From an uncultured Prevotellaceae bacterium (lineage in GTDB: Bacteria > Bacteroidota > Bacteroidia > Bacteroidales > Bacteroidaceae), in the NCBI GenBank assembly GCA_946415645.1, contig CAMKTJ010000015.1, positions 1-55,524 on the forward strand: a DNA stretch of 55,524 nt, in the 5' to 3' direction. Both the position numbers and the translations under genes were made by a program. This document shows, in pieces, positions 8,256-16,834 of this stretch. The notes under the pieces are model-generated. The model was not told the DNA's origin, made no database searches, and saw only the letters and a program-made list of their open reading frames with translations. How positions within the stretch are numbered: position 1 is the first letter of the stretch; each line of letters begins with the position of its first letter.

Positions 8256-9542
8256 ATGACAGTTGATATTATAACACTTGGTTGTAGCAAGAATCTTGTT
8301 GATAGCGAGAAACTAATCCGTCAGTTTGAACTGAACGGCTTCAACGTTACCCATGATGCAGAAGACCCTCAGGGCGAGATAGCTATTATCAATACCTGCG
8401 GTTTCATCGTTGATGCTAAGGAAGAGAGTGTCAATATGATTCTGGAGATGGCTCAGCGCAAACAGACGGGTAACCTGAAACAGTTGATTGTAATGGGTTG
8501 TCTCTCTGAAAGATATCTGCATGAGCTGAAAGGCGAATTGCCGGAGGTTGACCGCTTCTATGGCAAGTTCGACTGGGAGAAGATTATATCAGACCTGGGA
8601 CGGACCTATCACAAGGAGGCTTGCAACTCAAGACGTATTACTACGCCCGGCCACTATGCCTACCTGAAGATCAGCGAGGGCTGCAACAGAACCTGTTCCT
8701 ATTGCGCTATCCCCATCATTACCGGTGCACATAAGAGCCGTCCCATAGAAGACATCCTGTCTGAAGTACAGGAACTGGTATCAAAGGGTGTTAAGGAGTT
8801 CCAGGTCATTGCTCAGGAGTTGACCTATTACGGGTTGGATATATATAAGGAGCGTAAGATTGCCGAACTGGTAGAACGTATTGCCCTAACACCTGGAGTG
8901 GAATGGATACGTCTGCATTATGCCTATCCTACGCAGTTCCCCTTGGAACTGCTGAAGGTGATGGCTAAATACGATAATGTCTGCAAGTATCTGGATATAG
9001 CTCTGCAGCATTGCTCGGACAGCGTTCTGGCCAATATGCATAGGAATATCACCAAGGAACAGACCTACAGCTTGCTGGAAACCATCCGTAGGGAAGTGCC
9101 TGGTATTCATATCCGTACAACGCTTATGGTGGGGTATCCGGGCGAGACGGATGCCGACTTCAATGAATTGGTGGATTTCGTAAAGTGGGCTAAATTCGAA
9201 AGAATGGGCGCTTTTGCCTATAGCGAAGAAGACGGAACTTATGCAGCAGAACACTATACTGACGATGTTCCGGCTGAAGTTAAGCAGGCTAGACTGAGCA
9301 AACTGATGCGTGTTCAGCAGAATATAAGCTTGGCACATCAGGAGGATAAGGTAGGGAAGACGTTCATGATTATTTTAGACCGACTGGAAGGCGACTACTA
9401 TATAGGAAGGACAGAATTTGACTCTCCTGAAGTAGATCCTGAGGTTCTTATCCGCAGAACAAAGGATCTGAAGATTGGTGAATTCTATAACGTACAGGTT
9501 GACAGCGCTGAAGAGTTTGACCTGTATGCTCATTTAGTATAA
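8256..9542 (+). CDS. rimO: Ribosomal protein S12 methylthiotransferase RimO
   Basis: RimO is a radical-SAM enzyme that adds a methylthio group to the conserved Asp of ribosomal protein S12. The protein has 428 residues. The N-terminal UPF0004 domain supplies three cluster cysteines, C10 (TLGCSKN), C48 (NTCGF) and C82 (GCLSERY). The radical-SAM motif CNRTCSYC provides C143, C147 and C150. A TRAM domain closes the protein from about residue 365. The opening VDIITLGCSKNLVDSE is diagnostic of RimO rather than MiaB. The HU gene follows 18 nt downstream and is probably co-transcribed. Confidence 0.97.
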   Translation: MTVDIITLGCSKNLVDSEKLIRQFELNGFNVTHDAEDPQGEIAIINTCGFIVDAKEESVNMILEMAQRKQTGNLKQLIVMGCLSERYLHELKGELPEVDRFYGKFDWEKIISDLGRTYHKEACNSRRITTPGHYAYLKISEGCNRTCSYCAIPIITGAHKSRPIEDILSEVQELVSKGVKEFQVIAQELTYYGLDIYKERKIAELVERIALTPGVEWIRLHYAYPTQFPLELLKVMAKYDNVCKYLDIALQHCSDSVLANMHRNITKEQTYSLLETIRREVPGIHIRTTLMVGYPGETDADFNELVDFVKWAKFERMGAFAYSEEDGTYAAEHYTDDVPAEVKQARLSKLMRVQQNISLAHQEDKVGKTFMIILDRLEGDYYIGRTEFDSPEVDPEVLIRRTKDLKIGEFYNVQVDSAEEFDLYAHLV

Positions 9543-9560
9543 GAAATATCAGATTGTAAT

Positions 9561-9839
9561 ATGAATAATAAGGAATTTTTGGCAGCCTTGGGCGCAAAGA
9601 CAGGTTACAATGCCAAACAGACGGCACAGATGGTTATGGATACCATCAGAGTCATAACTGACGAATTGACCGAGGAAAATGCAGTCGGTATTACAGGTTT
9701 CGGCACATTCGAAGTAAAGAAGAAACTGGAACGTGTTCTGGTGAACCCTTCAACCAAACAACGTATGCTGGTTCCGCCTAAGATGGTGGTCAACTTCAAG
9801 CCGAATACGGGAATGAAAGATAAGGTTAATGGTAAATAA
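9561..9839 (+). CDS. HU-family DNA-binding protein
   Basis: This is a 92-residue nucleoid protein of the HU/IHF family, expected to bind and bend DNA as a dimer. The N-terminal helices (NNKEFLAALGAKTGYNAKQT) lead to GITGFGTFEVKKK and the beta-arm with the conserved Asn-Pro (VLVNPSTKQRMLVPPK) that intercalates into DNA, and then the final helix. It lies directly in front of a second, membrane-spanning HU-domain gene with an 8-nt gap, so the two are probably made together and might form mixed dimers (inference). Confidence 0.93.
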   Translation: MNNKEFLAALGAKTGYNAKQTAQMVMDTIRVITDELTEENAVGITGFGTFEVKKKLERVLVNPSTKQRMLVPPKMVVNFKPNTGMKDKVNGK

Positions 9840-9847
9840 GTTACACA

Positions 9848-10951
9848 ATGGAAGGTAAAGTATTACTTCAAGACTTGGCACAATCATTAGCCGCCAAGAG
9901 AAAGATACAGCGCAAGGATTCAGAAACGTTTCTGAAAGCATTCTTTGAAACCATAAGCGAGGGCATCCTGCAAGATAAAATCGTTAAGATAAAAGGTCTT
10001 GGCACCTTTAAGATGATAGAAGTACAGGACCGCGAGAGTGTAAACGTAAATACGGGCGAGAGAATCGTGATTCCCGGCCACTCCAAAATTACATTTACCC
10101 CAGATACGGAACTGAAGGATGAGGTGAACAAACCGTTTGCTCTTTTCCAGACAGTTATCATTAACGAGGGCACTTCCATAGAGGATATGGAGAAGGTTGA
10201 TAAAGTGGAAAGTGAAGAACTGAAAAATGAGCCTGTTGTGGAAGAGAAAGTGGAAGTTCCTGAGCCAAAGGTTGTAGCTGAAACTGCCGACCCCGTGGCA
10301 ACAGAAGAAACGAATATTCCAGTGATTCCGGAAAATCCGGAAAAACCGGAGCCAATCGCAGATGAGAAGCCCTGTACAGAACAGCTTTGCATTCCCGCTA
10401 AGCGTAGCTGGTGGTATGTTAGTCCTGCCATGACGGCATTACTCTTTGCCTTCTTCTGGATTGTTGGATTGGTGGGATACTTCATTGGTAGTAATGGTCG
10501 GATTCAGCTGGAGAATATCATCCAGAAATCAGCCCAGGAGACAATAGTACAGGTAGATACTGTCTTTGTTGAGAAGGTTGTGAAGCCAGATTTTGCGTAT
10601 ATTCAGAATTTGAAGGACTCCCTGAAAAATGTAATTACGCAGGTTGGTAAGATAAACAAGGAACAGCCTGCTCAGGTGGCAAAGCCAGTCCCCAAAACAG
10701 AGGTAAAGCCTGCATCGGAAACCAAGAAGGTGCCTGCTGCTGAGCAGAAGAAATCGCCTGTCGCCTTCGAGATTGTCGGCTATAAGGGAACCCGCACTAT
10801 CCAGTGGGGTGATTATCTGCTGAAGATTGTCCGTCAGGAATATGGCACGGATGATGCTCTGAGATATGTGATATCCTACAACAATTTCACAGACCCCAAT
10901 AATTTGCCTGTGGGAACAGAGATTAAATTACCGAAATTAAAACAAAAATAA
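9848..10951 (+). CDS. HU-domain / transmembrane / LysM-like fusion protein
   Basis: The 367-residue protein joins three parts. Residues 1-95 form an HU/IHF-like domain (KIVKIKGLGTFKMIEVQDRE, then NVNTGERIVIPG as the arm). Residues 100-185 are an acidic, Pro/Glu/Val-rich linker. A single membrane helix lies at about 188-214 (WWYVSPAMTALLFAFFWIVG and onward). The outside part has a possible coiled segment (220-270), a Lys/Pro-rich linker and a LysM-like domain at about 309-365 (QWGDYLLKIVRQEYG ... NNLPVGTEIKLP). The layout predicts cytoplasmic DNA binding and periplasmic peptidoglycan binding. A related Bacteroidetes design, HU-TM-SPOR, is known. It follows the soluble HU gene after 8 nt. Confidence 0.85.
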   Translation: MEGKVLLQDLAQSLAAKRKIQRKDSETFLKAFFETISEGILQDKIVKIKGLGTFKMIEVQDRESVNVNTGERIVIPGHSKITFTPDTELKDEVNKPFALFQTVIINEGTSIEDMEKVDKVESEELKNEPVVEEKVEVPEPKVVAETADPVATEETNIPVIPENPEKPEPIADEKPCTEQLCIPAKRSWWYVSPAMTALLFAFFWIVGLVGYFIGSNGRIQLENIIQKSAQETIVQVDTVFVEKVVKPDFAYIQNLKDSLKNVITQVGKINKEQPAQVAKPVPKTEVKPASETKKVPAAEQKKSPVAFEIVGYKGTRTIQWGDYLLKIVRQEYGTDDALRYVISYNNFTDPNNLPVGTEIKLPKLKQK

Positions 10952-11024
10952 CACAACTATTATCTTATAGATAATCATTTAACAGAATTAAACAATAGTG
11001 TAACCTTTTTTTGTATTGTGTGTG

Positions 11025-11056
11025 TTGTAAATATCTTTGAAAAGTAGTAATTTTGC
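11025..11056 (+). promoter_or_regulatory. Promoter of the moxR-bat operon
   Basis: TTG at 11025-11027, a 21-nt spacer and TAATTTTG at 11049-11056, with transcription expected near 11063, 24 nt before moxR. A second possible -7 box, TATCTTTG at 11032-11039 with TTG at 11011-11013, overlaps it, so two starts may be used. Confidence 0.65.
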
Positions 11057-11086
11057 GCTCAAAAAGATAAAAAATACAATACAAAA

Positions 11087-12082
11087 ATGGCAGAATCAAT
11101 AGATATTCGCGAACTGAATGAGCGAATAGAGAAACAGAGTGGTTTCGTAACCAACTTGGTTACAGGAATGAACCAGGTGATTGTTGGACAGAAGCATCTA
11201 ATAGAATCACTGTTGATAGGTTTGTTGAGTGATGGTCATGTCTTGCTGGAGGGCGTTCCCGGTTTGGCTAAGACAAAGGCTATCAAGACCTTGTCTCAGT
11301 TGGTTGACGCCAAGTTCAGCAGAATACAGTTTACTCCCGACCTTCTTCCTGCTGACGTTATAGGTACAATGATCTATAGCCAGAAGGATGAGAAGTTCCT
11401 GGTTGAACAGGGTCCTGTTTTTGCTAACTTCGTTTTGGCAGATGAAATCAACCGTGCTCCGGCAAAGGTACAGAGTGCCTTGCTGGAAGCTATGCAGGAG
11501 CGTCAAGTTACTATCGGTAAGACAACTTTTGCTCTTCCCAAGCCTTTCCTGGTACTTGCAACACAGAACCCCATTGAACAGGAAGGTACCTATCCTCTGC
11601 CTGAGGCTCAGGTGGACCGTTTCATGTTAAAGGTTATAATTGACTATCCCAAGTTGGAGGAGGAGAAGCAGATTATCCGCCAGCAGATTTCCGGTAGTGA
11701 TGACAATGTACGTCCCGTTGTATCAACGGAGGATATCACCAAGGCTCGCGAGGTGGTTCGTCAGGTTTACCTCGACGAGAAGATTGAGCAATACATTGCC
11801 GACATCGTCTTCGCCACTCGTTATCCTGAGAAATATGGCTTAAAGGAGATTCAGGGATACATTGAGTTTGGCGCTTCACCACGTGCCAGTATCAACCTTG
11901 CCCTTGCTTCAAAGGCCAATGCATTCATCAAGCATCGCGGTTATGTGATTCCTGAGGATGTTCGTGCTGTTGCTTATGATGTGCTGCGTCATCGTATTGG
12001 TCTGACCTACGAGGCAGAGGCCAACAATGTCACCAGTGAGGAGATTATCAGCAAGATTATCAATAAGGTTGAAGTGCCCTAA
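11087..12082 (+). CDS. MoxR-family AAA+ ATPase
   Basis: MoxR ATPases act as chaperones for partner proteins that carry von Willebrand A domains, and several such proteins follow in this operon. The 331-residue protein has Walker A GVPGLAKT at 56-63, Walker B with FVLADEINRAP, and the MoxR-typical QNPIEQEGTYPLPEAQVDRF sensor region. The C-terminal lid domain contains GASPRASINLALASKA. It is the first gene after a good promoter and is followed by DUF58, Bat and TPR genes, the standard Bacteroidetes aerotolerance order. Confidence 0.95.
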   Translation: MAESIDIRELNERIEKQSGFVTNLVTGMNQVIVGQKHLIESLLIGLLSDGHVLLEGVPGLAKTKAIKTLSQLVDAKFSRIQFTPDLLPADVIGTMIYSQKDEKFLVEQGPVFANFVLADEINRAPAKVQSALLEAMQERQVTIGKTTFALPKPFLVLATQNPIEQEGTYPLPEAQVDRFMLKVIIDYPKLEEEKQIIRQQISGSDDNVRPVVSTEDITKAREVVRQVYLDEKIEQYIADIVFATRYPEKYGLKEIQGYIEFGASPRASINLALASKANAFIKHRGYVIPEDVRAVAYDVLRHRIGLTYEAEANNVTSEEIISKIINKVEVP

Positions 12083-12111
12083 AGCAGTTCATGGTTCATA
12101 ATTCATAGTTG

Positions 12112-12981
12112 GTGGAAACATCAGAAATTTTAAAGAAGGTTAGGCAGATAGAGATCAAGACCAAGGGCTTGAGTAATAATATTTTTGCCGGCGAATACCA
12201 CTCCGCATTCAAGGGACGTGGTATGGCCTTCAGTGAAGTGCGTGAGTACCAGTATGGCGATGATATAAGGGACATTGAATGGAATGTCACAGCCCGCTTC
12301 AACAAACCCTACGTAAAGGTTTTTGAGGAAGAACGTGAATTGACCGTAATGTTGCTTATAGATGTCAGCGGTAGTCTTGACTTTGGTACTCAGAATCAGA
12401 CCAAGCGTGAAATGGTGACGGAGATTGCTGCTACATTGGCATTCTCTGCTATCCAGAATAACGACAAGATAGGTGTTATCTTTTTCTCTGACAAGGTGGA
12501 GAAGTTCATTCCGCCTATGAAGGGACGCAAGCATATCCTGTACATCATTCGTGAAATGCTTAACTTTAAACCAGAAAGCACAAGAACGGATGTTGGCTTT
12601 GCCCTACAGTATCTGACTCAGGCTATAAAAAGACGTTGTACAGCTTTTCTGATTAGTGACTTTATTGATAAGAACGACTTCTGCCAGTCTCTGTCAATTG
12701 CTAACAGAAAGCATGATGTAGTAGCTATTCAGGTCTATGACAAGCGTGTTGCAGAACTTCCCAACATCGGTTTAGTGAAGATGCATGATGCTGAGACTGG
12801 ATACGATATGGTTGTAGATACAAGTAGCAGAAAGGTCAGGGATGCTCAGTACAGGTGGTGGAATAACCTGAACCTGAAGTTGAAGGATACCTTTAACAGA
12901 AGTAATGTGGATTCTGTCAGCATCCGTACCGACCAAGACTATGTTAGTTCTCTGATGTCGCTATTTGCGCAAAGAGGTTGA
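12112..12981 (+). CDS. DUF58 / von Willebrand A-like protein of the Bat operon
   Basis: This 289-residue cytosolic protein has the DUF58 core (GMAFSEVREYQYGDDIRDIE) and a MIDAS-like metal site in MLLIDVSGSLDFG. It is usually paired with MoxR, and the neighbouring moxR supports that here. The likely start is GTG at 12112, which gives METSEILKKVRQIEI, the usual N-terminus. A TTG one codon earlier is less likely. The spacer before it (about 12087-12111) is a TTCAT-word micro-repeat that leaves no Shine-Dalgarno motif. Confidence 0.9.
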   Translation: METSEILKKVRQIEIKTKGLSNNIFAGEYHSAFKGRGMAFSEVREYQYGDDIRDIEWNVTARFNKPYVKVFEEERELTVMLLIDVSGSLDFGTQNQTKREMVTEIAATLAFSAIQNNDKIGVIFFSDKVEKFIPPMKGRKHILYIIREMLNFKPESTRTDVGFALQYLTQAIKRRCTAFLISDFIDKNDFCQSLSIANRKHDVVAIQVYDKRVAELPNIGLVKMHDAETGYDMVVDTSSRKVRDAQYRWWNNLNLKLKDTFNRSNVDSVSIRTDQDYVSSLMSLFAQRG

Positions 12982-12999
12982 AAATGATTGTAAATTGTT

Positions 13000-14079
13000 A
13001 TGCGTATAAGTAAGATTCTTCTTGGGTTGGCTTTGTTATTACCAGTACTGCGTGGTAATGCTCAGGTCATAGTGGATGTTAAAGTCGACAGTCTGCAGCT
13101 ATTCATTGGTGAGCAGACTAACCTGACCCTTGGCGTGACCTTAGGATCAAAACAGAAACTACAATTGCCTACGCTGAAGAAAGGCGATCAGATAATCCCC
13201 CTTGTGGAGGTTCTGAATGTTCAGCGGCCTGACACCAATTACATGGATGACGGGAAGAGAATGGAGATTATCCAGCGTTATACCATTACGGCATGGGATT
13301 CTTCGCTGTACTACCTGCCTCCTTTTGAAGTGAAAGTGGACGGCAAGAAGTATGCATCTAAAAGCTTGGCTATAAAGGTTTATACCGTTGATGTGGATAC
13401 GCTGCACATAGATAGATTCTATCCGCCTAACGGCATTATGGATGTACCTTTTTCTTGGAACGACTGGAAAAATGTTGTATATAGCTCTTTCTTAGTAGCT
13501 TTACTGCTTATTATCTGTGTAATACTGTACTACCATATAGTCAATGGCAAGCCAATAGTCAGGATTATACGCAGAAAGAAGGTGCTGCCACCCCATAAGG
13601 TTGCCATCAATGAGATAGAACGTATCAAGGCCGACCGTAAGTGGGCTAACGAGGATAGTAAGGAATACTATACGTTACTTACAGATACGCTGCGTACCTA
13701 TATCAAGGACAGATATGGATTCAACGCAACGGAGATGACGTCAGCAGAAATAATCGAACGTTTGGTAGCAGACAATAATGAAGAGGCTTTAGCAGAATTA
13801 CGTGAGATATTTACTACTGCCGACCTTGTGAAATTTGCTAAGTACGTTACCCAAATTAATGAGAATGATGCCAATCTGGTGGCTGCACTGGAATATGTCA
13901 ACCAGACCAAACAAGAGGTTGATCCCAATGCGAAACCGGAGCCGGAGGTAATAAAGGAAACAGACCAGAAGAGAATGAATCAGGTGCTGGCAGCTCGCAT
14001 AGTCATGGGAGTGTTAATAGTAATCTCACTGTGCCTAACCTGCTGGCTGATTTGGCGTACCTATGATATATTGCTTTAG
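13000..14079 (+). CDS. Bat-operon membrane protein with N-terminal beta domain
   Basis: The 359-residue protein starts with a signal peptide (MRISKILLGLALLLPVLRGNA). Next comes a periplasmic BatD-like beta-sandwich (about 22-140; QVIVDVKVDSLQLFIGEQTN), a membrane helix at about 160-180 (VVYSSFLVALLLIICVILYY), a cytoplasmic helical part with an Arg/Lys-rich start, and a final membrane helix at about 332-355. It sits between the DUF58 and BatA genes. In Bacteroidetes Bat operons a protein of this design occupies this slot, but its biochemical role is not known. Confidence 0.8.
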   Translation: MRISKILLGLALLLPVLRGNAQVIVDVKVDSLQLFIGEQTNLTLGVTLGSKQKLQLPTLKKGDQIIPLVEVLNVQRPDTNYMDDGKRMEIIQRYTITAWDSSLYYLPPFEVKVDGKKYASKSLAIKVYTVDVDTLHIDRFYPPNGIMDVPFSWNDWKNVVYSSFLVALLLIICVILYYHIVNGKPIVRIIRRKKVLPPHKVAINEIERIKADRKWANEDSKEYYTLLTDTLRTYIKDRYGFNATEMTSAEIIERLVADNNEEALAELREIFTTADLVKFAKYVTQINENDANLVAALEYVNQTKQEVDPNAKPEPEVIKETDQKRMNQVLAARIVMGVLIVISLCLTCWLIWRTYDILL

Positions 14080-14091
14080 AATATTTGAATT

Positions 14092-15090
14092 ATGACATTT
14101 GCATCTCCAGCATATTTTTTCCTGTTGTTGTTGCTTATACCATACATCATCTGGTATATGCTGCAACACTTAAAATCTACGCCTTCTATACGGGTAAGTA
14201 GTCTGAACGGATTGCATCATGCCCTTAAGACATGGCGCAATTATCTGCTGCATTTCCCCTTTATACTTAGAATAGCCTGTTTCGTCTTTGCCGTTATTGC
14301 TTTGGCAAGACCTCAAACAACCAACAACTGGAGCACCAAGCATACTGATGGCATAGACATTATGCTTTGTATGGATGTCAGCACCAGTATGCTGGCAGAA
14401 GACCTTAAGCCCAACCGTATAGAGGCTGCAAAAGAGGTTGCTATCCAGTTTATTACGGGCAGACCTAATGACAACATCGGTCTGACCTTGTTTGCAGGTG
14501 AGGCGTTTACGCAATGTCCTATGACGGTAGATCATGCTGTCTTGCTGAACCTTCTGAATGGTATGAGAGTGGATATGGCTCAGAATGGAATGATAGAAGA
14601 CGGTACTGCTATTGGTATGGGAATTGCTAATGCGCTTACCCGACTGAAAGACAGCAAGGCAAAGAGCAAGGTTATAATCCTGCTAACAGACGGAACAAAC
14701 AACAGGGGACAGATAAGTCCTAATACAGCAGCAGAGATTGCCAAGAGCTTTGGTATTCGTGTCTACACCATTGGCGTTGGAACAAATGGAACAGCTAGGT
14801 ATCCGATGCCAGTAGCAGGTCATATAGAATATATAAATGTACCTGTTGAGATAGATACAAAGACTCTTGCTTCTATCGCCAAGAAGACTGACGGAGAGTT
14901 TTATAGGGCTACTAACACACAGAAGCTCTTTGAGGTATATAAGGAAATTGACAAACTGGAGAAAACAAAGATGAATGTCAAGAAGTACTCTAAGCGATAC
15001 GAGGCTTTCGGCATTTTTGTTCTTCTTTCTCTCCTGTCATTGGTATTAGAGATTGTATTAAGGAATACATATCTGCAAAGGATTCCATAA
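14092..15090 (+). CDS. batA: BatA-like von Willebrand A membrane protein
   Basis: The 332-residue protein has an N-terminal membrane pair (FASPAYFFLLLLLIPYIIWY and a second helix at about 55-75), a von Willebrand A domain facing the periplasm, and a C-terminal membrane helix (about 305-325). The metal-binding MIDAS site is seen as MDVSTSM, with the downstream TDGTNNRG. Bat proteins are linked to oxygen tolerance in Bacteroides fragilis. The next gene encodes a close paralogue, BatB, 13 nt downstream. Confidence 0.92.
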   Translation: MTFASPAYFFLLLLLIPYIIWYMLQHLKSTPSIRVSSLNGLHHALKTWRNYLLHFPFILRIACFVFAVIALARPQTTNNWSTKHTDGIDIMLCMDVSTSMLAEDLKPNRIEAAKEVAIQFITGRPNDNIGLTLFAGEAFTQCPMTVDHAVLLNLLNGMRVDMAQNGMIEDGTAIGMGIANALTRLKDSKAKSKVIILLTDGTNNRGQISPNTAAEIAKSFGIRVYTIGVGTNGTARYPMPVAGHIEYINVPVEIDTKTLASIAKKTDGEFYRATNTQKLFEVYKEIDKLEKTKMNVKKYSKRYEAFGIFVLLSLLSLVLEIVLRNTYLQRIP

Positions 15091-15103
15091 AAGAAGTGGC
15101 TTT

Positions 15104-16141
15104 ATGTTAAGATTTGAATATCCTAATCATTTATATTTCTTCCTAGTATTGATTTTGTTGATACTAGTACATTATTATTCTGTATACAGAAGAAAACACA
15201 AGCTAAACAAATTTGGAGAGAAGGCTCTTGTCAAGGACCTGCTGATAGATGTTTCAACATGGAAACCTGAGGTCAAGTTCTGGTTATGTATGCTAGCCAT
15301 TTCCATGTTTATCATTGCCTATGCGCGTCCTCAGTTCGGAACCAAGATTGACAAACGCGAGCGTATGGGTATAGAAGCTATTATCGCCATAGACGTCAGC
15401 AATTCAATGTATGCAGAGGATGTAAAGCCCAACCGTCTGGAAAAAGCCAAGATGATGATGAGCAACATGGTTGACGGTATGAAGGATGATAAGGTAGGAC
15501 TGATAGTATTTGCCGGACAGGCTTTCACGCAGATTCCCATCACAAGCGACTATGTCAGCGCCAAGATGTTCCTTGAGACCATTTCTCCTTCAATGATTTC
15601 TGTTCAGGGTACCGATATAGCAGAGGCTATCCGTCTGGCATGTAAGAGCTTTACCCAACAGGAGGGTGTTGCTAAGGCTATTTTCTTGATTACCGATGGA
15701 GAGGACAATGAAGGCGGAGCTATTGAAGCAGCCAAAACTGCCGCTGAAGCTGGCATCAGAGTATATATATTAGGTATTGGCGATCCCATGGGAGCTCCTA
15801 TTCCTATTCCCGGTTCCAATCAGTATATTATTGATGACGAAGGTAATACCGTTGTGTCTAAACTGAATGAAGATATGTGTCGCGAGATAGCAAGAGCCGG
15901 TAAGGGGTCGTATATCTTTGTAGACAACAGCTCATCAGCACAGAAGAAACTCTCGGAGCAGATAGAGAAACTTGCTAAATCTAAGATTGAAAGTCAAATA
16001 TATAGCGAATATGACGAACAGTTCCAAGGTTTTGTTATTCTTGGTATAATATTCCTGATACTGGAAGTGCTCTTCCTGGATCGTGCAAGTCATCGCAAAT
16101 TGTTTTCAAATCTTCTAAGAAAAAGAGATTATGTCAAATAG
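15104..16141 (+). CDS. batB: BatB-like von Willebrand A membrane protein
   Basis: The protein has 345 residues with the same plan as BatA: two N-terminal membrane helices, a von Willebrand A domain with MIDAS motif IDVSNSM and TDGEDNEGG, and a C-terminal membrane helix (FVILGIIFLILEVLFLD). It is expected to act with BatA in an envelope complex. The end overlaps the start of batC by 11 nt, which implies translational coupling. Confidence 0.92.
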   Translation: MLRFEYPNHLYFFLVLILLILVHYYSVYRRKHKLNKFGEKALVKDLLIDVSTWKPEVKFWLCMLAISMFIIAYARPQFGTKIDKRERMGIEAIIAIDVSNSMYAEDVKPNRLEKAKMMMSNMVDGMKDDKVGLIVFAGQAFTQIPITSDYVSAKMFLETISPSMISVQGTDIAEAIRLACKSFTQQEGVAKAIFLITDGEDNEGGAIEAAKTAAEAGIRVYILGIGDPMGAPIPIPGSNQYIIDDEGNTVVSKLNEDMCREIARAGKGSYIFVDNSSSAQKKLSEQIEKLAKSKIESQIYSEYDEQFQGFVILGIIFLILEVLFLDRASHRKLFSNLLRKRDYVK

Positions 16142-16820
16142 AGTCGTAATAGTTATATTTTTCTTGATTGCCTGTTTGAGTGTTATAGCTCAGACCGACA
16201 GAGACCACATCAGAAGAGGAAACAGACTGATGCGTGATACACTGTTTGCAAAAGCACAGGTGGAATACCAGAAAGCAATAGAAAAGGATAATACCAATGC
16301 TATTGCCCACTATAACTTGGCCAATGCTCTTCTGTACCAGAACAAGGCTGAGGATGCATGGAAGGAATATGATACAGCATCAAAGTTCGAAAAGAATAGA
16401 ATTCGTCTGGCAAAGATATATCACAATATGGGTGTGCTGATGCAACAGGCAAAGCAATATGACAAGGCTGTTGCTTGTTACCAGAATTCCCTCCGTAATG
16501 ACCCAACCAACAATCAGACACGTTACAACTATGCCCTGAGCCTGTATATGGCAAAGCGTACTCCTGCCAGACAGGATAATCAAGACCAGCAGCAAGACAA
16601 GAATGGCCAGAACGAAAAAAAAGAGCAACAGAAACAGGAACAAGAGAAACAAGATAAGAAGAACGAGCAAAAGCAAAAAGAGGAGTCAAAGCCTGACATG
16701 AGTAAGGAGAATGCAGAGCAGATGTTGAAAGCTGCCATGCAGGACGAAAAATCCACTCAGGAGAAAATGCAGCGTGCTCTTCAGCAACCCCAAAGGAAGC
16801 ATTTGCAAAAACAATGGTAA
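16131..16820 (+). CDS. batC: BatC-like TPR protein
   Basis: The 229-residue exported protein has a signal peptide (MSNRVVIVIFFLIACLSVIA) and about three tetratricopeptide repeats (residues 28-140, e.g. AKAQVEYQKAIEKDNTNAIA and DKAVACYQNSLRNDPTNNQT). A very polar Gln/Lys/Glu-rich tail (about 145-195) follows, typical for BatC. It starts inside the batB end. The TPR region is expected to bind partner Bat proteins. Confidence 0.9.
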   Translation: MSNRVVIVIFFLIACLSVIAQTDRDHIRRGNRLMRDTLFAKAQVEYQKAIEKDNTNAIAHYNLANALLYQNKAEDAWKEYDTASKFEKNRIRLAKIYHNMGVLMQQAKQYDKAVACYQNSLRNDPTNNQTRYNYALSLYMAKRTPARQDNQDQQQDKNGQNEKKEQQKQEQEKQDKKNEQKQKEESKPDMSKENAEQMLKAAMQDEKSTQEKMQRALQQPQRKHLQKQW

Positions 16821-16834
16821 ACTAAATCAGAAAG

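Noticed and set aside
9868..10485. Minus-strand 205-codon frame rich in Ser/Thr
   Set aside because: Antisense to the HU-LysM gene; its composition mirrors the Glu/Pro/Val-rich linker on the other strand.
10952..11000. Terminator after the HU-LysM gene
   Set aside because: ATTATC/GATAAT can form a weak stem, but there is no T-tract; too weak to call.
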